From CAVVGZ01 sp963841845 (GTDB lineage Bacteria > Chloroflexota > Anaerolineae > Anaerolineales > Anaerolineaceae), in contig CAWJEG010000013.1 in assembly GCA_963841845.1 (NCBI GenBank), positions 558,001-622,000 on the forward strand: 64,000 nucleotides of DNA, written 5' to 3'. Each line of letters opens with the position of its first letter. The stretch's first letter is position 1. Of this stretch, positions 16,846 through 26,799 are shown in pieces. Made by a program: the position numbers and the translations under genes. The notes under the pieces were generated by a model. That model had not been told where the DNA came from. It saw only the letters and a list, made by a program, of their open reading frames with translations, and did no database searches.

Positions 16846-19065
16846 TTATTCACTTTCACCGTCATCCTCATTCTCATCTGGTGGAATGAGAACTTCCCTG
16901 TCTTTACCTCCTGTCTGCGATGGCCCAACAATACCCATCTGTGCCAATTCATCAATAAGGCGCGCTGCCCTTGGATATCCAATTCGCAGCCTTCTCTGAA
17001 GTAATGAGGCGCTGGCTCGTTGTTCGGTTTTTACCACTTCAATGGCTTTGTCTATCAACTTATCTGTCCCTTCAACATCCTCACCGACCTGTTCTTCCCA
17101 TGGCACTTCGGGTTCTCCGGCTGGAATGGTTTGTCTCCAATAGTTTATTATCCTATCCATTTCCATGTCGGTGACCAGAGCCCCCTGGGCACGTACCGGT
17201 GCACCAATTTCAGCATTAATAAAGAGCATATCCCCCCTGCCGAGTAAGGTTTCTGCGCCATTGGTATCCAGTATTACCCTGGAGTCTATGGAGGATGCAA
17301 CCGAAAATGATATCCGTGCCGGAAAGTTGGCTTTGATTAATCCTGTGACCACATCAGTACTCGGTCTCTGGGTAGCAACAACCAGGTGCATCCCTGTCGC
17401 CCTTGCCATTTGTGCAAGTCGCACCAAGGCATGTTCGGTTTGATCTGGAACAGACATCATCAAATCGGCAAGTTCATCAATAATGATTGCAATTCTTGGT
17501 AAGGTTTCCTGGTTCCTGCGAGTCATTTTTTGGTTATAGCTTTCTAAATCCTTGGCATGGACTTGTTCAAGCAATCGATATCTCCGATCCATTTCAACAA
17601 GTGCCCACCGCAATACAGCCAGCATTCGGCCTGCTTCATTTTCAACCTTACCGATTAAATGCGGAAGGTCATTAAACCGCCAGAGTTCCACTTTTTTTGG
17701 ATCCAGCATCACCAGGCGCAGATCTTCCGGTGGATTATTCATCACAAGATTGATTGTAATTGAGGCAATACACACCGATTTACCGGAGCCCGTCGTTCCA
17801 GCAATTAATAAATGCGGCATCCGGCTCAGATCCGCCAGCAAAGGTTTTCCAGAAACATCTTTTCCCAAGGCTATCGTTAGAGGAGATTTATCTGACTGGA
17901 GGTCAGCATACTCCAGCAGGGGTCTTAATCGGACAACAGCATTCTTATCATTTGGCACTTCAATTCCCACAAATGATTTTCCAGGGACTGGTGCTTCTAT
18001 CCGCAACCTGTGGGCAGAAAGAGCTAATGCCAGATCCCTTCCCAGCCCGGAAATCTGTGACACACGCACTTTATGCTTTACCAATTGCCCATCCGAATCT
18101 ACCTTCTCAATAAATCCCGGTTCAACGGCAAATTGGGTCACTGTAGGTCCCACCCGGTAACCTACAACTCTTGAGGGTATACCAAACTCAGCCAATGTTT
18201 GTTCTATAAGCTGGGCAGTGGAGTGGATTGATCCTTCATCCATAACTATCACTTGTTCATTTATTAGCAGGTCATACGGTGGCAAATTTTGTAATTGCCG
18301 GTTACTTTTTTTTGTATCAGCTGTACCCTTCAGTGTGTTGGATTTTTGTCTTTTCTTAGCCGTAGTGATTGTTACAGCACTATCTGTTGTTACAACGAGT
18401 ACTGGTTTTTTTTCCAAACCTTGAGAACCATCATTATGATCGTCAGTTTTTCGAAGCCAATCCTCAATTATAGCAACGAGTGGTTTATGGATTCCAAATC
18501 CATAGACTGGTAAAAACACGAAAAATCCCAGCAATAGTCCTATATGTAAGGGAGATGGAAGGAATTGTGAAATAAACTCAGCCAATCCCCAACCAATTAC
18601 TCCTCCATCCTGACCACTTTCGGCTCTTTCAAGAGAATGACCACCCAACTCAGCCAGGAGAGCAACTATAACAAATAGCCATCCTTCAAGAGCAAGAATC
18701 TGGCCCAAAGAGATATGGGACTTTTGATAACTACGTTTAAGGATTATGTAAGAAAAAAGGAATAATAAGGCTATTGCAAGGTAGATTCCCCATCCCAAGC
18801 CCAGGCTTAATTCCCGAACAATAGGGGTAATGATAAAGCCTCCGGTTAAGCCAAGTAAACCGGCGAGTAAAACAATGGCTGAAGTGATAAGGATGATTCC
18901 AAAAATATCCCATCCAAATCTTTCAAAACGCAAGAATGAAGATAAAAATTTACCGGCAGGGGGTGCGGTCGATGTTATTTCCGGGTTAATCTGCGGTTCT
19001 TTTTTTTTACTTGAATTTGTTTCTTTTTTGTTCAATGCTGCCAATTCCTCACCCGATTTTATCAA
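16846..19065 (-). CDS. ftsK: DNA translocase FtsK/SpoIIIE
   Basis: FtsK pumps chromosomal DNA at the division septum. The 739-residue protein has an N-terminal domain with about four or five membrane helices (about 45-210), a short charged linker, the FtsK alpha/beta motor (about 270-640) with Walker A AGTTGSGKSVCIAS and Walker B RIAIIIDELADLMM, and a C-terminal winged-helix gamma domain (RASASLLQRRLRIGYPRAAR, about 665-725) that reads orienting DNA sites. The linker is much shorter than in E. coli FtsK, as in SpoIIIE. The start overlaps the end of the S1-domain gene by 17 bp, so translation is coupled. Confidence 0.95.
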   Translation of the reverse strand: MIKSGEELAALNKKETNSSKKKEPQINPEITSTAPPAGKFLSSFLRFERFGWDIFGIILITSAIVLLAGLLGLTGGFIITPIVRELSLGLGWGIYLAIALLFLFSYIILKRSYQKSHISLGQILALEGWLFVIVALLAELGGHSLERAESGQDGGVIGWGLAEFISQFLPSPLHIGLLLGFFVFLPVYGFGIHKPLVAIIEDWLRKTDDHNDGSQGLEKKPVLVVTTDSAVTITTAKKRQKSNTLKGTADTKKSNRQLQNLPPYDLLINEQVIVMDEGSIHSTAQLIEQTLAEFGIPSRVVGYRVGPTVTQFAVEPGFIEKVDSDGQLVKHKVRVSQISGLGRDLALALSAHRLRIEAPVPGKSFVGIEVPNDKNAVVRLRPLLEYADLQSDKSPLTIALGKDVSGKPLLADLSRMPHLLIAGTTGSGKSVCIASITINLVMNNPPEDLRLVMLDPKKVELWRFNDLPHLIGKVENEAGRMLAVLRWALVEMDRRYRLLEQVHAKDLESYNQKMTRRNQETLPRIAIIIDELADLMMSVPDQTEHALVRLAQMARATGMHLVVATQRPSTDVVTGLIKANFPARISFSVASSIDSRVILDTNGAETLLGRGDMLFINAEIGAPVRAQGALVTDMEMDRIINYWRQTIPAGEPEVPWEEQVGEDVEGTDKLIDKAIEVVKTEQRASASLLQRRLRIGYPRAARLIDELAQMGIVGPSQTGGKDREVLIPPDENEDDGESE

Positions 19066-20011
19066 TATACAACGCTAATCCAAGGCGCCGGCGATTTATA
19101 TCGATGTGTAAAATCTCCACCTTAATGGTCTGTCCAATTTTTAGGATATCGTTCATACCGCCTTGATTTGGTAATAAATCAATAGAAGAAACATGTATTA
19201 ATCCTTCTACGCCTTCTTCTATCCGGGCAAATACCCCAAAACGCATAATCGATGTTATGGTTCCATCAACAATATCGCCTGAGGAATATTTTTCCAATAA
19301 TTTTTCCCAAGGGTTGGGATAGAGCCGTTTTAGACTGAGTGCCACCCTGGAGCTTTCCATGCAAATCTTCAAAACAACTGCATTAACCTTAGCTCCAATC
19401 TGTAAGACCTCATTGGGATGTTGCACCCTGCCCCAAGATAATTCGGAGACATGAATCAAGCCTTCCACCCCACCCAAATCAACAAAAACTCCAAAATCAG
19501 TAATATTTGTAACAATTCCGGTTATTATTTCTCCATTTTTTAAGTTTTGGAATAATTTCTTCCTGCTCCCCTCACCAGATTGAGCTGCTCTCTCGGATAG
19601 GACAATCCGATCTAGAGAGGGTTGACACTCAATTACTTTTAGATGTAGGAAATTTCCGGAATATTGGGATAATTTTTCTTTTCTCTCTTCCTCACCATCC
19701 GCATCACAGAAATCGACCAGGTGAGATACAGGCACAAATCCATAGATGCCAAATCCCTGGACAAGTAATCCCCCCCGGTTGAATCCGCTAACCCTTAATT
19801 TCACAACTTCATCATTTTCAAAAAGGTTTTGGACTCTTATCCAATCCAAATTGTTTTCTTCAATATCCAAATCTTGCTGTTTGGAGGGGGAACGTGAACT
19901 GGTCTCCTCCACAAACACCTCATCAGACATGACAGACTCCCACCAACCCTCATCCATGCCTGGAGTATTCTCTTGATTACTCCGAGGCAAGACATCCTTC
20001 TCAATTACCAT
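19049..20011 (-). CDS. S1 RNA-binding domain protein (RpsA-like)
   Basis: The 320-residue protein has three S1 OB-fold repeats (about 60-125, 155-225 and 240-312), the last two being canonical (GIVTNITDFGVFVDLGGVEG and GTITSIMRFGVFARIEEGVEG). The first 55 residues are acidic and probably disordered. It resembles a short ribosomal protein S1 and probably helps mRNA binding on the ribosome or acts as a general RNA-binding factor. With only three repeats it is shorter than typical S1 (four to six). It is coupled to ftsK by a 17-bp overlap, an unusual partner. Confidence 0.85.
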   Translation of the reverse strand: MVIEKDVLPRSNQENTPGMDEGWWESVMSDEVFVEETSSRSPSKQQDLDIEENNLDWIRVQNLFENDEVVKLRVSGFNRGGLLVQGFGIYGFVPVSHLVDFCDADGEEERKEKLSQYSGNFLHLKVIECQPSLDRIVLSERAAQSGEGSRKKLFQNLKNGEIITGIVTNITDFGVFVDLGGVEGLIHVSELSWGRVQHPNEVLQIGAKVNAVVLKICMESSRVALSLKRLYPNPWEKLLEKYSSGDIVDGTITSIMRFGVFARIEEGVEGLIHVSSIDLLPNQGGMNDILKIGQTIKVEILHIDINRRRLGLALYIDKIG

Positions 20012-20092
20012 TATCCTGAAACCTTTTTCTCAAATGGATCGGAGAATAAATTAAATCAATAAACCAAAAAAACAATCCACAATAAGTAGACG

Positions 20093-22000
20093 CTAATTCA
20101 CCGATACTCTGGATTTTTCTTCCATTTCCATAATAATTTTAGCAACATTCTCAATGGCTACTTTTTGTTTGCGATACAAATCAGCCTCAGACATGGCTAA
20201 TCTAAGGGCAATTTCCCTTACCTTCCGTCCCTCCATAAATTTCATTTCAAGGATATTATACAATATCCATTCACCAGTAAAATGCCTTTCACCCACCGGT
20301 CGAATTCGATCGATTGCCTCCCGTAAAATTGAACGAAGTGCGTTGGCATCATTACCATTATGCGTTTTTAATGCTTCTTGAACAATCTGTAATTTGATCA
20401 ACGGGCTGTTCGTTAGTTTTGGTCCCCCCCAATAATGGGTTAAGGCTTCCTTAACAATTTGAACCAGGTCACTTTGACCTAACGGTCCATCATCCAGAAG
20501 CAGTACATTTTTATCATAGGTTCCGGCAGCCCGCATCTTCTGTATTAAATCAATTTGAGGGGTTAATTCTTCAACCGATGTAAAAATTCGCTTTTGTATC
20601 TCCCGATCCCTTAAAGCCATCTCCGCCCGATTAGCTAACATATGAAGTGTATCGCGTTGTTCTGAACCCAATATTTTGCTCCCGACGCCGCAAACCACCA
20701 AAAATCCTAATAAATTTTTCTTATCATCTTGTGGGTAATGAATTAGGGGTACCAGCAAATTTTCACTCCATGAAAAAATGCCATTTTCTACCCCATTTGT
20801 TGAAAGTATGTTGCCTATGTCTTCTGAATTCTTTAAATCATCAAAGTTGTTGGTACCTACAGTAACTACAAGCTCCAGATCATTTTCATCGAGTGACACT
20901 AAATAGGCACCTGGTGCTTGAAGTTGGTCACATACGGCTGCCAACACCATTTCAAGAAATTGACTTAAATCCTGCTTTGTTAGGAAACTGTTCTCTAAAC
21001 GCTTTACGATCGATAGTTCTTCCCGCATTTGAGATGGAATAAACCAGCGTTCCCAAAGGGGAGCAAGTATCGTGATCAAATATTGCCCCAATACTATCGT
21101 AACAACCATGCTTACAGGCACCAATGCATTATAGCTGGTGCCCCAGATTTCCCCAAAACGGCGAATGATGGTTGTAATTGCCAGAGCTAAACTTGCGATG
21201 ATTGGGCCGCGTAAAATCCAAACCAGGAGGCGGCTTTTTACCAACCGATCCGGCCAGGAAACCCCAAAAAATGCTACAGCATATGCTGTAATGACGATAA
21301 AACCACCTAAGATCAAGTTCAGGAATGCAACTACCATCCAGAAAAATAAGGAGTGTTGTTCAGCAAATTGAGATCCAAATAATAAAAATGGAAAAGAACC
21401 GATTGCCGGGACAAATCCCCCGATAAGAATATATGCCACCCTCCGCCGGCTTGTATAAGTCGTTGTCCTTTTGTAAGCCCTGGTAAAGTTGTACCAGGAA
21501 AGAACCATAACCAGGAGATAAAAAGCGGAAAATAGATGCGTGAATAATGTGGGGGTTAAACGGACAACTGGATCTGTACTATCGGCCAGGGACCCAACAA
21601 ATCTATTACTCGCTAATAGAAAAAGGGAAATAAAGGATATGAAATAAATAATCCGTAAAGTCCATGTTCTTTTTCCGCGGCTGGGTTTCCCTGTGGTTGC
21701 AAGAATTGCATCTGAAAATTGGAAATAAGCTGCAGGTAAAATTATTATTCCAATCCATTGGAAATGTAACCAAAAGTTAATTTGTCCCAACGAAGAAGCG
21801 GTGCTTCCAAATGCCTCCGATGTATAGATCATTACAAAGGCAATCAATATGATGCCAAACGCCCGGATAACTTTATCTTTGAGATTTAGAGTTAATAAGA
21901 ATAAGAACAGGGAGAATGCCGTAATCGCAATCCCAGCGGTTAATATTTGGCTGATAGTTCTAAAAAAGACCAGCAATGCCTGGCTTATATCATTTGGCAT
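20093..22000 (-). CDS. Multi-helix membrane sensor with GAF domain and C-terminal HTH-like region
   Basis: The 635-residue protein has eight or nine membrane helices (about 10-320), then a cytoplasmic GAF-type sensor (about 340-490; QAPGAYLVSL, LANRAEMALRDREI). The segment at about 585-625 (KVREIALRLAMSEADLYRKQ) looks like a sigma-region-4-type helix-turn-helix. The membrane region resembles histidine kinase sensor modules, but there is no H-box, ATP-binding domain or receiver. It may be a membrane-bound one-component regulator; this is inference from layout. An acetyltransferase gene lies 18 bp upstream and may share its transcript. Confidence 0.6.
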   Translation of the reverse strand: MPNDISQALLVFFRTISQILTAGIAITAFSLFLFLLTLNLKDKVIRAFGIILIAFVMIYTSEAFGSTASSLGQINFWLHFQWIGIIILPAAYFQFSDAILATTGKPSRGKRTWTLRIIYFISFISLFLLASNRFVGSLADSTDPVVRLTPTLFTHLFSAFYLLVMVLSWYNFTRAYKRTTTYTSRRRVAYILIGGFVPAIGSFPFLLFGSQFAEQHSLFFWMVVAFLNLILGGFIVITAYAVAFFGVSWPDRLVKSRLLVWILRGPIIASLALAITTIIRRFGEIWGTSYNALVPVSMVVTIVLGQYLITILAPLWERWFIPSQMREELSIVKRLENSFLTKQDLSQFLEMVLAAVCDQLQAPGAYLVSLDENDLELVVTVGTNNFDDLKNSEDIGNILSTNGVENGIFSWSENLLVPLIHYPQDDKKNLLGFLVVCGVGSKILGSEQRDTLHMLANRAEMALRDREIQKRIFTSVEELTPQIDLIQKMRAAGTYDKNVLLLDDGPLGQSDLVQIVKEALTHYWGGPKLTNSPLIKLQIVQEALKTHNGNDANALRSILREAIDRIRPVGERHFTGEWILYNILEMKFMEGRKVREIALRLAMSEADLYRKQKVAIENVAKIIMEMEEKSRVSVN

Positions 22001-22018
22001 GATTTACCTGGGGTATTT

Positions 22019-22561
22019 TTACTTCCGTACAGGTCGGGTAAAGAATAATACAATATCCTTATTTGCATAATATTGGTCATTATAACCACAAAACTCATAA
22101 CCTAATTTCTTACTGAATTGGATCGCTGGATTATTCTTGGATTGCATCTCCAGCATAATTTGATCGAAATTCTTGCTTCTTGCCCATTCATAGGCCGCCA
22201 TCTCTAAAGAGGTGCCAATTCCTTGTCTCCGATGACGCACATCTACAACCAGGTCAACAATCCATGCGATTCTCTTGTTTACTCCATCCTTTATCCGTAG
22301 ATACGCAACAACTTTTTCCTTAATTCTTGCTTCTAAAATTATTGCCGATTGATCCCATTCTTCTTCCAATTGGGTTATAGGATAGGGATATTCCACTTTT
22401 ACAGATCGAGGTAGGCGAGTCTCCCTGAAATTGATGGATACGTCGTTTTCATCCATGATCCTGTTCATTTGCCATACATGGCTCGTTTCATAGTTTTGAG
22501 AAATTAATGCAAATTCCATTATTTCGGATTTTGTGGCAGTTCTTATTTCAATTTTTGGCAT
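22019..22561 (-). CDS. GNAT-family N-acetyltransferase
   Basis: The 180-residue protein is a GCN5-related acetyltransferase with the acetyl-CoA pyrophosphate loop RHRRQGIGTSLEMAAYEWA (motif A, about 110-128) after the VDLVVDV strand, and the motif B end QFSKKLGYEFCGYND. The acceptor substrate cannot be predicted. It lies between a hypothetical membrane protein gene and the GAF sensor gene on the same strand with very short gaps (15 and 18 bp), so the three may form an operon. Confidence 0.85.
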   Translation of the reverse strand: MPKIEIRTATKSEIMEFALISQNYETSHVWQMNRIMDENDVSINFRETRLPRSVKVEYPYPITQLEEEWDQSAIILEARIKEKVVAYLRIKDGVNKRIAWIVDLVVDVRHRRQGIGTSLEMAAYEWARSKNFDQIMLEMQSKNNPAIQFSKKLGYEFCGYNDQYYANKDIVLFFTRPVRK

Positions 22562-22576
22562 TTTTTTTACTCCAGA

Positions 22577-23260
22577 TTACGGTGTTATGATCCGAATCGA
22601 TATCCGGCATTCCGGGAGATTATCTCCCTTATTGTCTGTAACAATCAATCTCAGTAAGTAATCACCTGGAATGAGCTGGGACGTATCCCAAACCCCAAGC
22701 ACTTCCTCTATTTTCTTTCCGGTGTTTGCTGCTATTGTGACCCAACTTTCACCATTTGTTGAACTGAATTCGTATTTGAAAAAACCGATATTGTCCAAAT
22801 TGACTGTTGCTTTTAATTCGACAATACCAGCTAGTTCCCCTCCCTGAATGGGATCAACCCATTCCAATTGTCCGGACACACACCCCTCGGTATTCGGAAT
22901 TTTTTCCGCTGGAAGATCAGTTGATGCTGGATTTATTGTCCCTGACAGTGTTACAAGAGTTGGTTGTCTGGTTGCCAAAAGATCGATTGTTGGCGTGGTG
23001 ATCTGATTCATACTCGGATAACCAGGTGCGATGAATGTTACGAAAATAAACTCAGCAAATCCAAAGAACAACAATAGCAAAATGATGCTCATCGCCCCAC
23101 TAAACCTACGTTGTGCATATTCTTTTTCCAATCCAAAAACGGATGAACGCCACTCCTGTAGGGCTAAAAAGACTTTTCTAATGTAATAGAATCCCACAAT
23201 TGATAAAAGCAGGTAAATCCACACCTCAAATTTTACAAAAAAATTGAGTATATTTTCCAT
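22577..23260 (-). CDS. Hypothetical membrane protein with extracytoplasmic Ig/Fn3-like domain
   Basis: I do not recognise this family. The 227-residue protein has two N-terminal membrane segments (about 10-28 and 55-76), a threonine/proline-rich linker (about 80-120), and a C-terminal beta-rich domain (about 130-227) with FFKYEFSSTNGESWVTIA and DYLLRLIVTDNKGDNLPEC, typical of Ig-like or Fn3-like folds displayed outside the cell. Two cysteines (CVSGQLEW and PEC) may pair. It heads a tightly spaced run of three minus-strand genes that continues with the acetyltransferase. Confidence 0.6.
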   Translation of the reverse strand: MENILNFFVKFEVWIYLLLSIVGFYYIRKVFLALQEWRSSVFGLEKEYAQRRFSGAMSIILLLLFFGFAEFIFVTFIAPGYPSMNQITTPTIDLLATRQPTLVTLSGTINPASTDLPAEKIPNTEGCVSGQLEWVDPIQGGELAGIVELKATVNLDNIGFFKYEFSSTNGESWVTIAANTGKKIEEVLGVWDTSQLIPGDYLLRLIVTDNKGDNLPECRISIRIITP

Positions 23261-23306
23261 ACAAAAATTTCTATTTTCCGGAAATTATTTTAGGATGGTT
23301 TTTTAC

Positions 23307-24146
23307 TTATTCCATCCCAGATAATACCTGCATTATTATGGATTTTAATTTTGGAACGATGATGCGTCCCGCTTCCAGAACTTCTTCATGTGTAGTAATG
23401 GTAGATCCGTCAAGGTTGGCTTTATTGCTAATTCCAGAAAATCCTAGTACAGACATCCCCCCATGCCGGGCAACAATTACTTCAGGCACAGTCGACATTC
23501 CAACTGCATCTGCTCCAGCTGTTCGAAGAAACCTTAGATCTGCAGGTGATTCAAATGAAGGACCAGCCAGACAGGCATAAACCCCTTCTTTTAGGTCAAC
23601 ACCCACATCCCTGGCAGAATTCCTGGCCTTATCCATTAACTTTTTATCATAAGCCTGGCTCATATCTGGGAATCTAGGGCCAAATATGTCCAGGTTTGGA
23701 CCTCGTAAAGGATTTAATCCTGCCATACCAATAAGATTCAATTGGTCTGTAATGAGCATTACATTGCCCGGGTTAAAATCAGGATTTATTCCACCAGCAG
23801 CGTTTGTTACAATCAAGGTTTTTATACCCATTCGCAGCATCACCCTAACCGGCAAGGCAACCTGCCCCATACTATATCCTTCGTAATAATGGGACCTCCC
23901 CTGTAATACGAATACTTGTTTCCCGGATAGGGTCCCCATAACCAGGCGCCCTTTATGACCCATAACGGTGGACGAAGGCCAATTGGGGATATCAATCGTT
24001 GGAATAATATCGGGATCCATGACATAATCAGCCAGCTCCCCCAATCCTGAACCCAGGATTAATCCAATGTTTGGCCGGCATTCTGTTTTTAACATAATTG
24101 AACTTACTGCTTCGTCGATGTCTTGTAGGGTGATATATTCTTCCAT
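23307..24146 (-). CDS. punA: Purine nucleoside phosphorylase (trimeric, PunA type)
   Basis: PNP splits inosine, guanosine and deoxy forms to base and (deoxy)ribose-1-phosphate. The 279-residue protein matches the trimeric low-molecular-mass type: IGLILGSGLGELADYV, FVLQGRSHYYEGYSM (phosphate and nucleoside site), VTNAAGGIN, GVYACLAGPSFESPADLR and GADAVGMSTVPEVIVARH. The late base-binding asparagine is present (ISNKANLDG). It stands alone between intergenic stretches and has a GGAGG ribosome site. It is a distant relative of mtnP, also in this window. Confidence 0.95.
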   Translation of the reverse strand: MEEYITLQDIDEAVSSIMLKTECRPNIGLILGSGLGELADYVMDPDIIPTIDIPNWPSSTVMGHKGRLVMGTLSGKQVFVLQGRSHYYEGYSMGQVALPVRVMLRMGIKTLIVTNAAGGINPDFNPGNVMLITDQLNLIGMAGLNPLRGPNLDIFGPRFPDMSQAYDKKLMDKARNSARDVGVDLKEGVYACLAGPSFESPADLRFLRTAGADAVGMSTVPEVIVARHGGMSVLGFSGISNKANLDGSTITTHEEVLEAGRIIVPKLKSIIMQVLSGME

Positions 24147-24473
24147 TCAATCCTCCACAAGCTAAAGTAATTATTAATTTTAATTGAATAAATCCAAAAT
24201 TGCACTTGAAAAATAATCGGATTGGGTCAACAATACTTAGGACATCATGGTATTTTTTTGTATTTCCTAATAAAATCCGCCAGATAATTCGTGTTCAAAT
24301 CGTAGGTAATTAATGCTCCCAATCCATAAGTAAACCCGGTAAGTGATGCAGGAATATCTGTACCTGCGTAATGAACGATCTAATTGTAAATCATTCCCAC
24401 TATTCTAGAAATTTACCCCAGATACGTTCTCAAATTTCATAAAAAAACAGCGAACTTTTTATCCTAATCCCTG
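24147..24473. other. Intergenic region with gene-like remnant
   Basis: No intact gene. On the minus strand an open stretch at 24245-24379 (45 codons, no start codon) reads like the C-terminus of a protein (containing IPASLTGFTYGLGALITYD and ending RKYKKIP). I do not recognise the parent. A punA promoter was not clear. Confidence 0.4.
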
Positions 24474-25394
24474 TCAGGAAGCTAATTTCTTCTTCCAGAA
24501 TTCAAGTTCTTCCGGAAGCGGCGCATCAAAACGTACCGGCTCGGTTGTTCCAGGGATGCGTATTGTGATACTTGATGCATGAAGAAAATGGCGATCAAGC
24601 TCAAAACTTGATTTCTTATATCCATACAAGGTATCACCCGCCACAGGACATTTCAAATAAGCTAAATGGAGGCGTATTTGGTGTGTCCTTCCCGTAATAG
24701 GATGAACTTCTAAAAAGGTATGGTGAGCAAATCGTTCTTTCGTAAAGTATTCTGTTATTGCAATTCTTCCCTTGTTCTCCTGGACAACGGCCATCCGTTT
24801 ACGATTGGCTGGGTCCCTTCCAATAGAGGCTTCTATTCTCCCTGAAGGTGTTGGTGGATGAGAATCAACCATGGCATGGTAAAGTTTGGTTACAGCCCGG
24901 CTGCGGAATTGTTCCTGTAAAAAACGGTGCGTTCTATCATTTTTTGCCACAAGAATCAAACCCGAGGTTTGTTTATCCAGGCGATGAACAATCCCCGGTC
25001 TTAATTCCCCACCAATGCCTTCAATATTTGGGGAATGGGCCAGTACCGCATGGATTAAGGTCCCACTGGAATGTCCTGCAGAGGGATGCACAACCATACC
25101 GGCTGGTTTATTAATTACGATCAGATCTTTGTTTTCAAAAACTATATCAAGGGGAATGTTTTCTGGAATTAGATTAACAGGCTGTACTGGAGGTAAATAG
25201 AATAGAATTTCATCTCCCGGTTCCAGCGCAAATCCATTTTTTTTTGTAACAATGTTGTTTACCGTTACCCATCCTTGTCCAATCAGGTTTTGAATCTGGC
25301 TTCTGGATATTTCATGGACTTGGATCGTAAGGAATTTATCCAGCCGGAATCCTTTCTCCCCTGCAAAGGTAAATTTGTAACAATTATCGTTCAA
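24474..25394 (-). CDS. rluD: Ribosomal large subunit pseudouridine synthase, RluD/RluA family
   Basis: The 306-residue enzyme converts specific uridines to pseudouridine in 23S rRNA. It has an N-terminal S4 RNA-binding domain (about 14-75, RLDKFLTIQVHEISRSQIQ) and the RluA catalytic domain with the aspartate motif HRLDKQTSGLILVAKN (about 138-153), plus HQIRLHLAYLKCPVAGDTLYG. Domain layout fits RluD (U1911/1915/1917 in E. coli), though other RluA members with S4 exist. It overlaps lspA by four bases, a common pairing. Confidence 0.9.
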   Translation of the reverse strand: MNDNCYKFTFAGEKGFRLDKFLTIQVHEISRSQIQNLIGQGWVTVNNIVTKKNGFALEPGDEILFYLPPVQPVNLIPENIPLDIVFENKDLIVINKPAGMVVHPSAGHSSGTLIHAVLAHSPNIEGIGGELRPGIVHRLDKQTSGLILVAKNDRTHRFLQEQFRSRAVTKLYHAMVDSHPPTPSGRIEASIGRDPANRKRMAVVQENKGRIAITEYFTKERFAHHTFLEVHPITGRTHQIRLHLAYLKCPVAGDTLYGYKKSSFELDRHFLHASSITIRIPGTTEPVRFDAPLPEELEFWKKKLAS

Positions 25395-25942
25395 ACAGAT
25401 TCTTCTCCATTAATAGAAGCAGCCTCATTGGGATTTATATTCCCATCCCCAATGGACTGTTTCCTTTCTTTCTTTTCTTGAAACCACAATCCGATAATCA
25501 ATACCGCTACTCCAACTGAAATACTCGAATCAGCGATATTAAAAACCGGAAATGTGCCCACTGAAATAAAGTCTGTCACATGTCCATATTTTATCCGGTC
25601 GGTAAGATTACCAATTGCACCACCTAGCTGCAGAATCAAGGCTATGCGCAACACCCATTCGGCGGTGGGAACTCGTGGGTAATAATATAGGATCACCAAT
25701 ACTACCAAAACAGCTAATACCGCAAGAATAGTGCCTCCCCCCTGAAAAATTCCAAACGCTGCGCCTGTATTGTTCCAGTTTACAATTCGAGCATAGGGTA
25801 TAAGCCATTCCCAGGGAGCCCATACTTCCCCAACTGCCAGGTTAGTTCTAACCAGCGACTTTGTATACTGGTCCAGTATGAGAATTACACTTGCAATAAT
25901 TATTAATAGAACATATTTCTTAACATACTTATACAACTGCAT
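25391..25942 (-). CDS. lspA: Lipoprotein signal peptidase (signal peptidase II)
   Basis: LspA cleaves the signal peptide of diacylglyceryl-modified prolipoproteins at the membrane. The 183-residue protein has four membrane helices and the two catalytic aspartates in GNLTDRIKYGHVTDF (about 110-124) and FNIADSSIS (about 132-140), plus NTGAAFGIF in the first periplasmic loop. The C-terminal 25 residues are hydrophilic. It acts after Lgt, also coded in this window. It is coupled to rluD through a 4-bp overlap. Confidence 0.95.
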   Translation of the reverse strand: MQLYKYVKKYVLLIIIASVILILDQYTKSLVRTNLAVGEVWAPWEWLIPYARIVNWNNTGAAFGIFQGGGTILAVLAVLVVLVILYYYPRVPTAEWVLRIALILQLGGAIGNLTDRIKYGHVTDFISVGTFPVFNIADSSISVGVAVLIIGLWFQEKKERKQSIGDGNINPNEAASINGEESV

Positions 25943-26058
25943 TCCTCCAGAATTGTCTTTAGTTGATTTTACCCCATTCTATTTAATATCAAGTGTTTGG
26001 ATAAGAGATCCCCTGCTAAATAGGGCAGATCGGTTTTTCATAAACACGCATCAGCACA

Positions 26059-26190
26059 TTACCAATCTTTCTGTTGGGATTTTCTTCCAGTATTTTTAAT
26101 ATATGTCCAGTACAGCCAGAATGACAATCCGATCAGCCAAATCCAATAGTCGGGGATTTGATTTATTATCGACCAATACTTTGAGACCAT
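26059..26190 (-). CDS. Possible small membrane protein
   Basis: A 43-codon frame starting ATG encodes a tryptophan-rich hydrophobic segment (DYWIWLIGLSFWLYWTYI) with a basic tail (TGRKSQQKDW). It could be a single-helix membrane protein, but no clear ribosome site is present and an upstream in-frame stop with plausible peptide beyond it suggests it could equally be a pseudogene piece. Confidence 0.25.
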   Translation of the reverse strand: MVSKYWSIINQIPDYWIWLIGLSFWLYWTYIKNTGRKSQQKDW

Positions 26191-26799
26191 CACATTCAAA
26201 AGATGCTACCCCAATTTGATGCCAGACCAAAGAATTCGTAATTTCATTGTGTAAAAAAAAATATATTAGCCAGCGGACTTTCTTTTCAGTAAAATATGAT
26301 GCTTGATTTGGGCACGAAAATTCCCTGGGCATAATGCATTATCAAAGTTGACGTATCTGCCCGCATTTATCGATTCTCCCAGGCTGCCAATCGAAATAAT
26401 TAAGGAATCCGGAAGCTAATAAACCAATCAATTGCAACCCGGAGCCTCAGGCAGCGCAAACCGTTTCCCAACCAGATAATATAATAATTTTGAAAAGTAC
26501 CAATTATCTGCGCTTATTATTCTCTTGAAGGATTTGATGATTGTAAAATTTCCCTGGATTTCTTCCCGATTTTCGATTTATTACTACCAATTTGTCCCCG
26601 ATTGTCCTTTTCAACTAAAAATTGGTAAACCATTGAAGAGGATAGTGAGACCACCCCGTATCCCAATTGATATTTTATATAATTACTCACTTGATTCAGC
26701 ATTAAACCAAATTTGAAATTTTACGAAATTATTTTTCCGGAATTACTTCAATTCATGGACTCAGAAAATTTTTTTTTGTTGCAGTATTAAATTTTTTTT

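Noticed and set aside
26096..26332. 78-codon ORF upstream of lspA
   Set aside because: It has no ribosome site or recognised family, and two other frames of the same stretch look equally protein-like.
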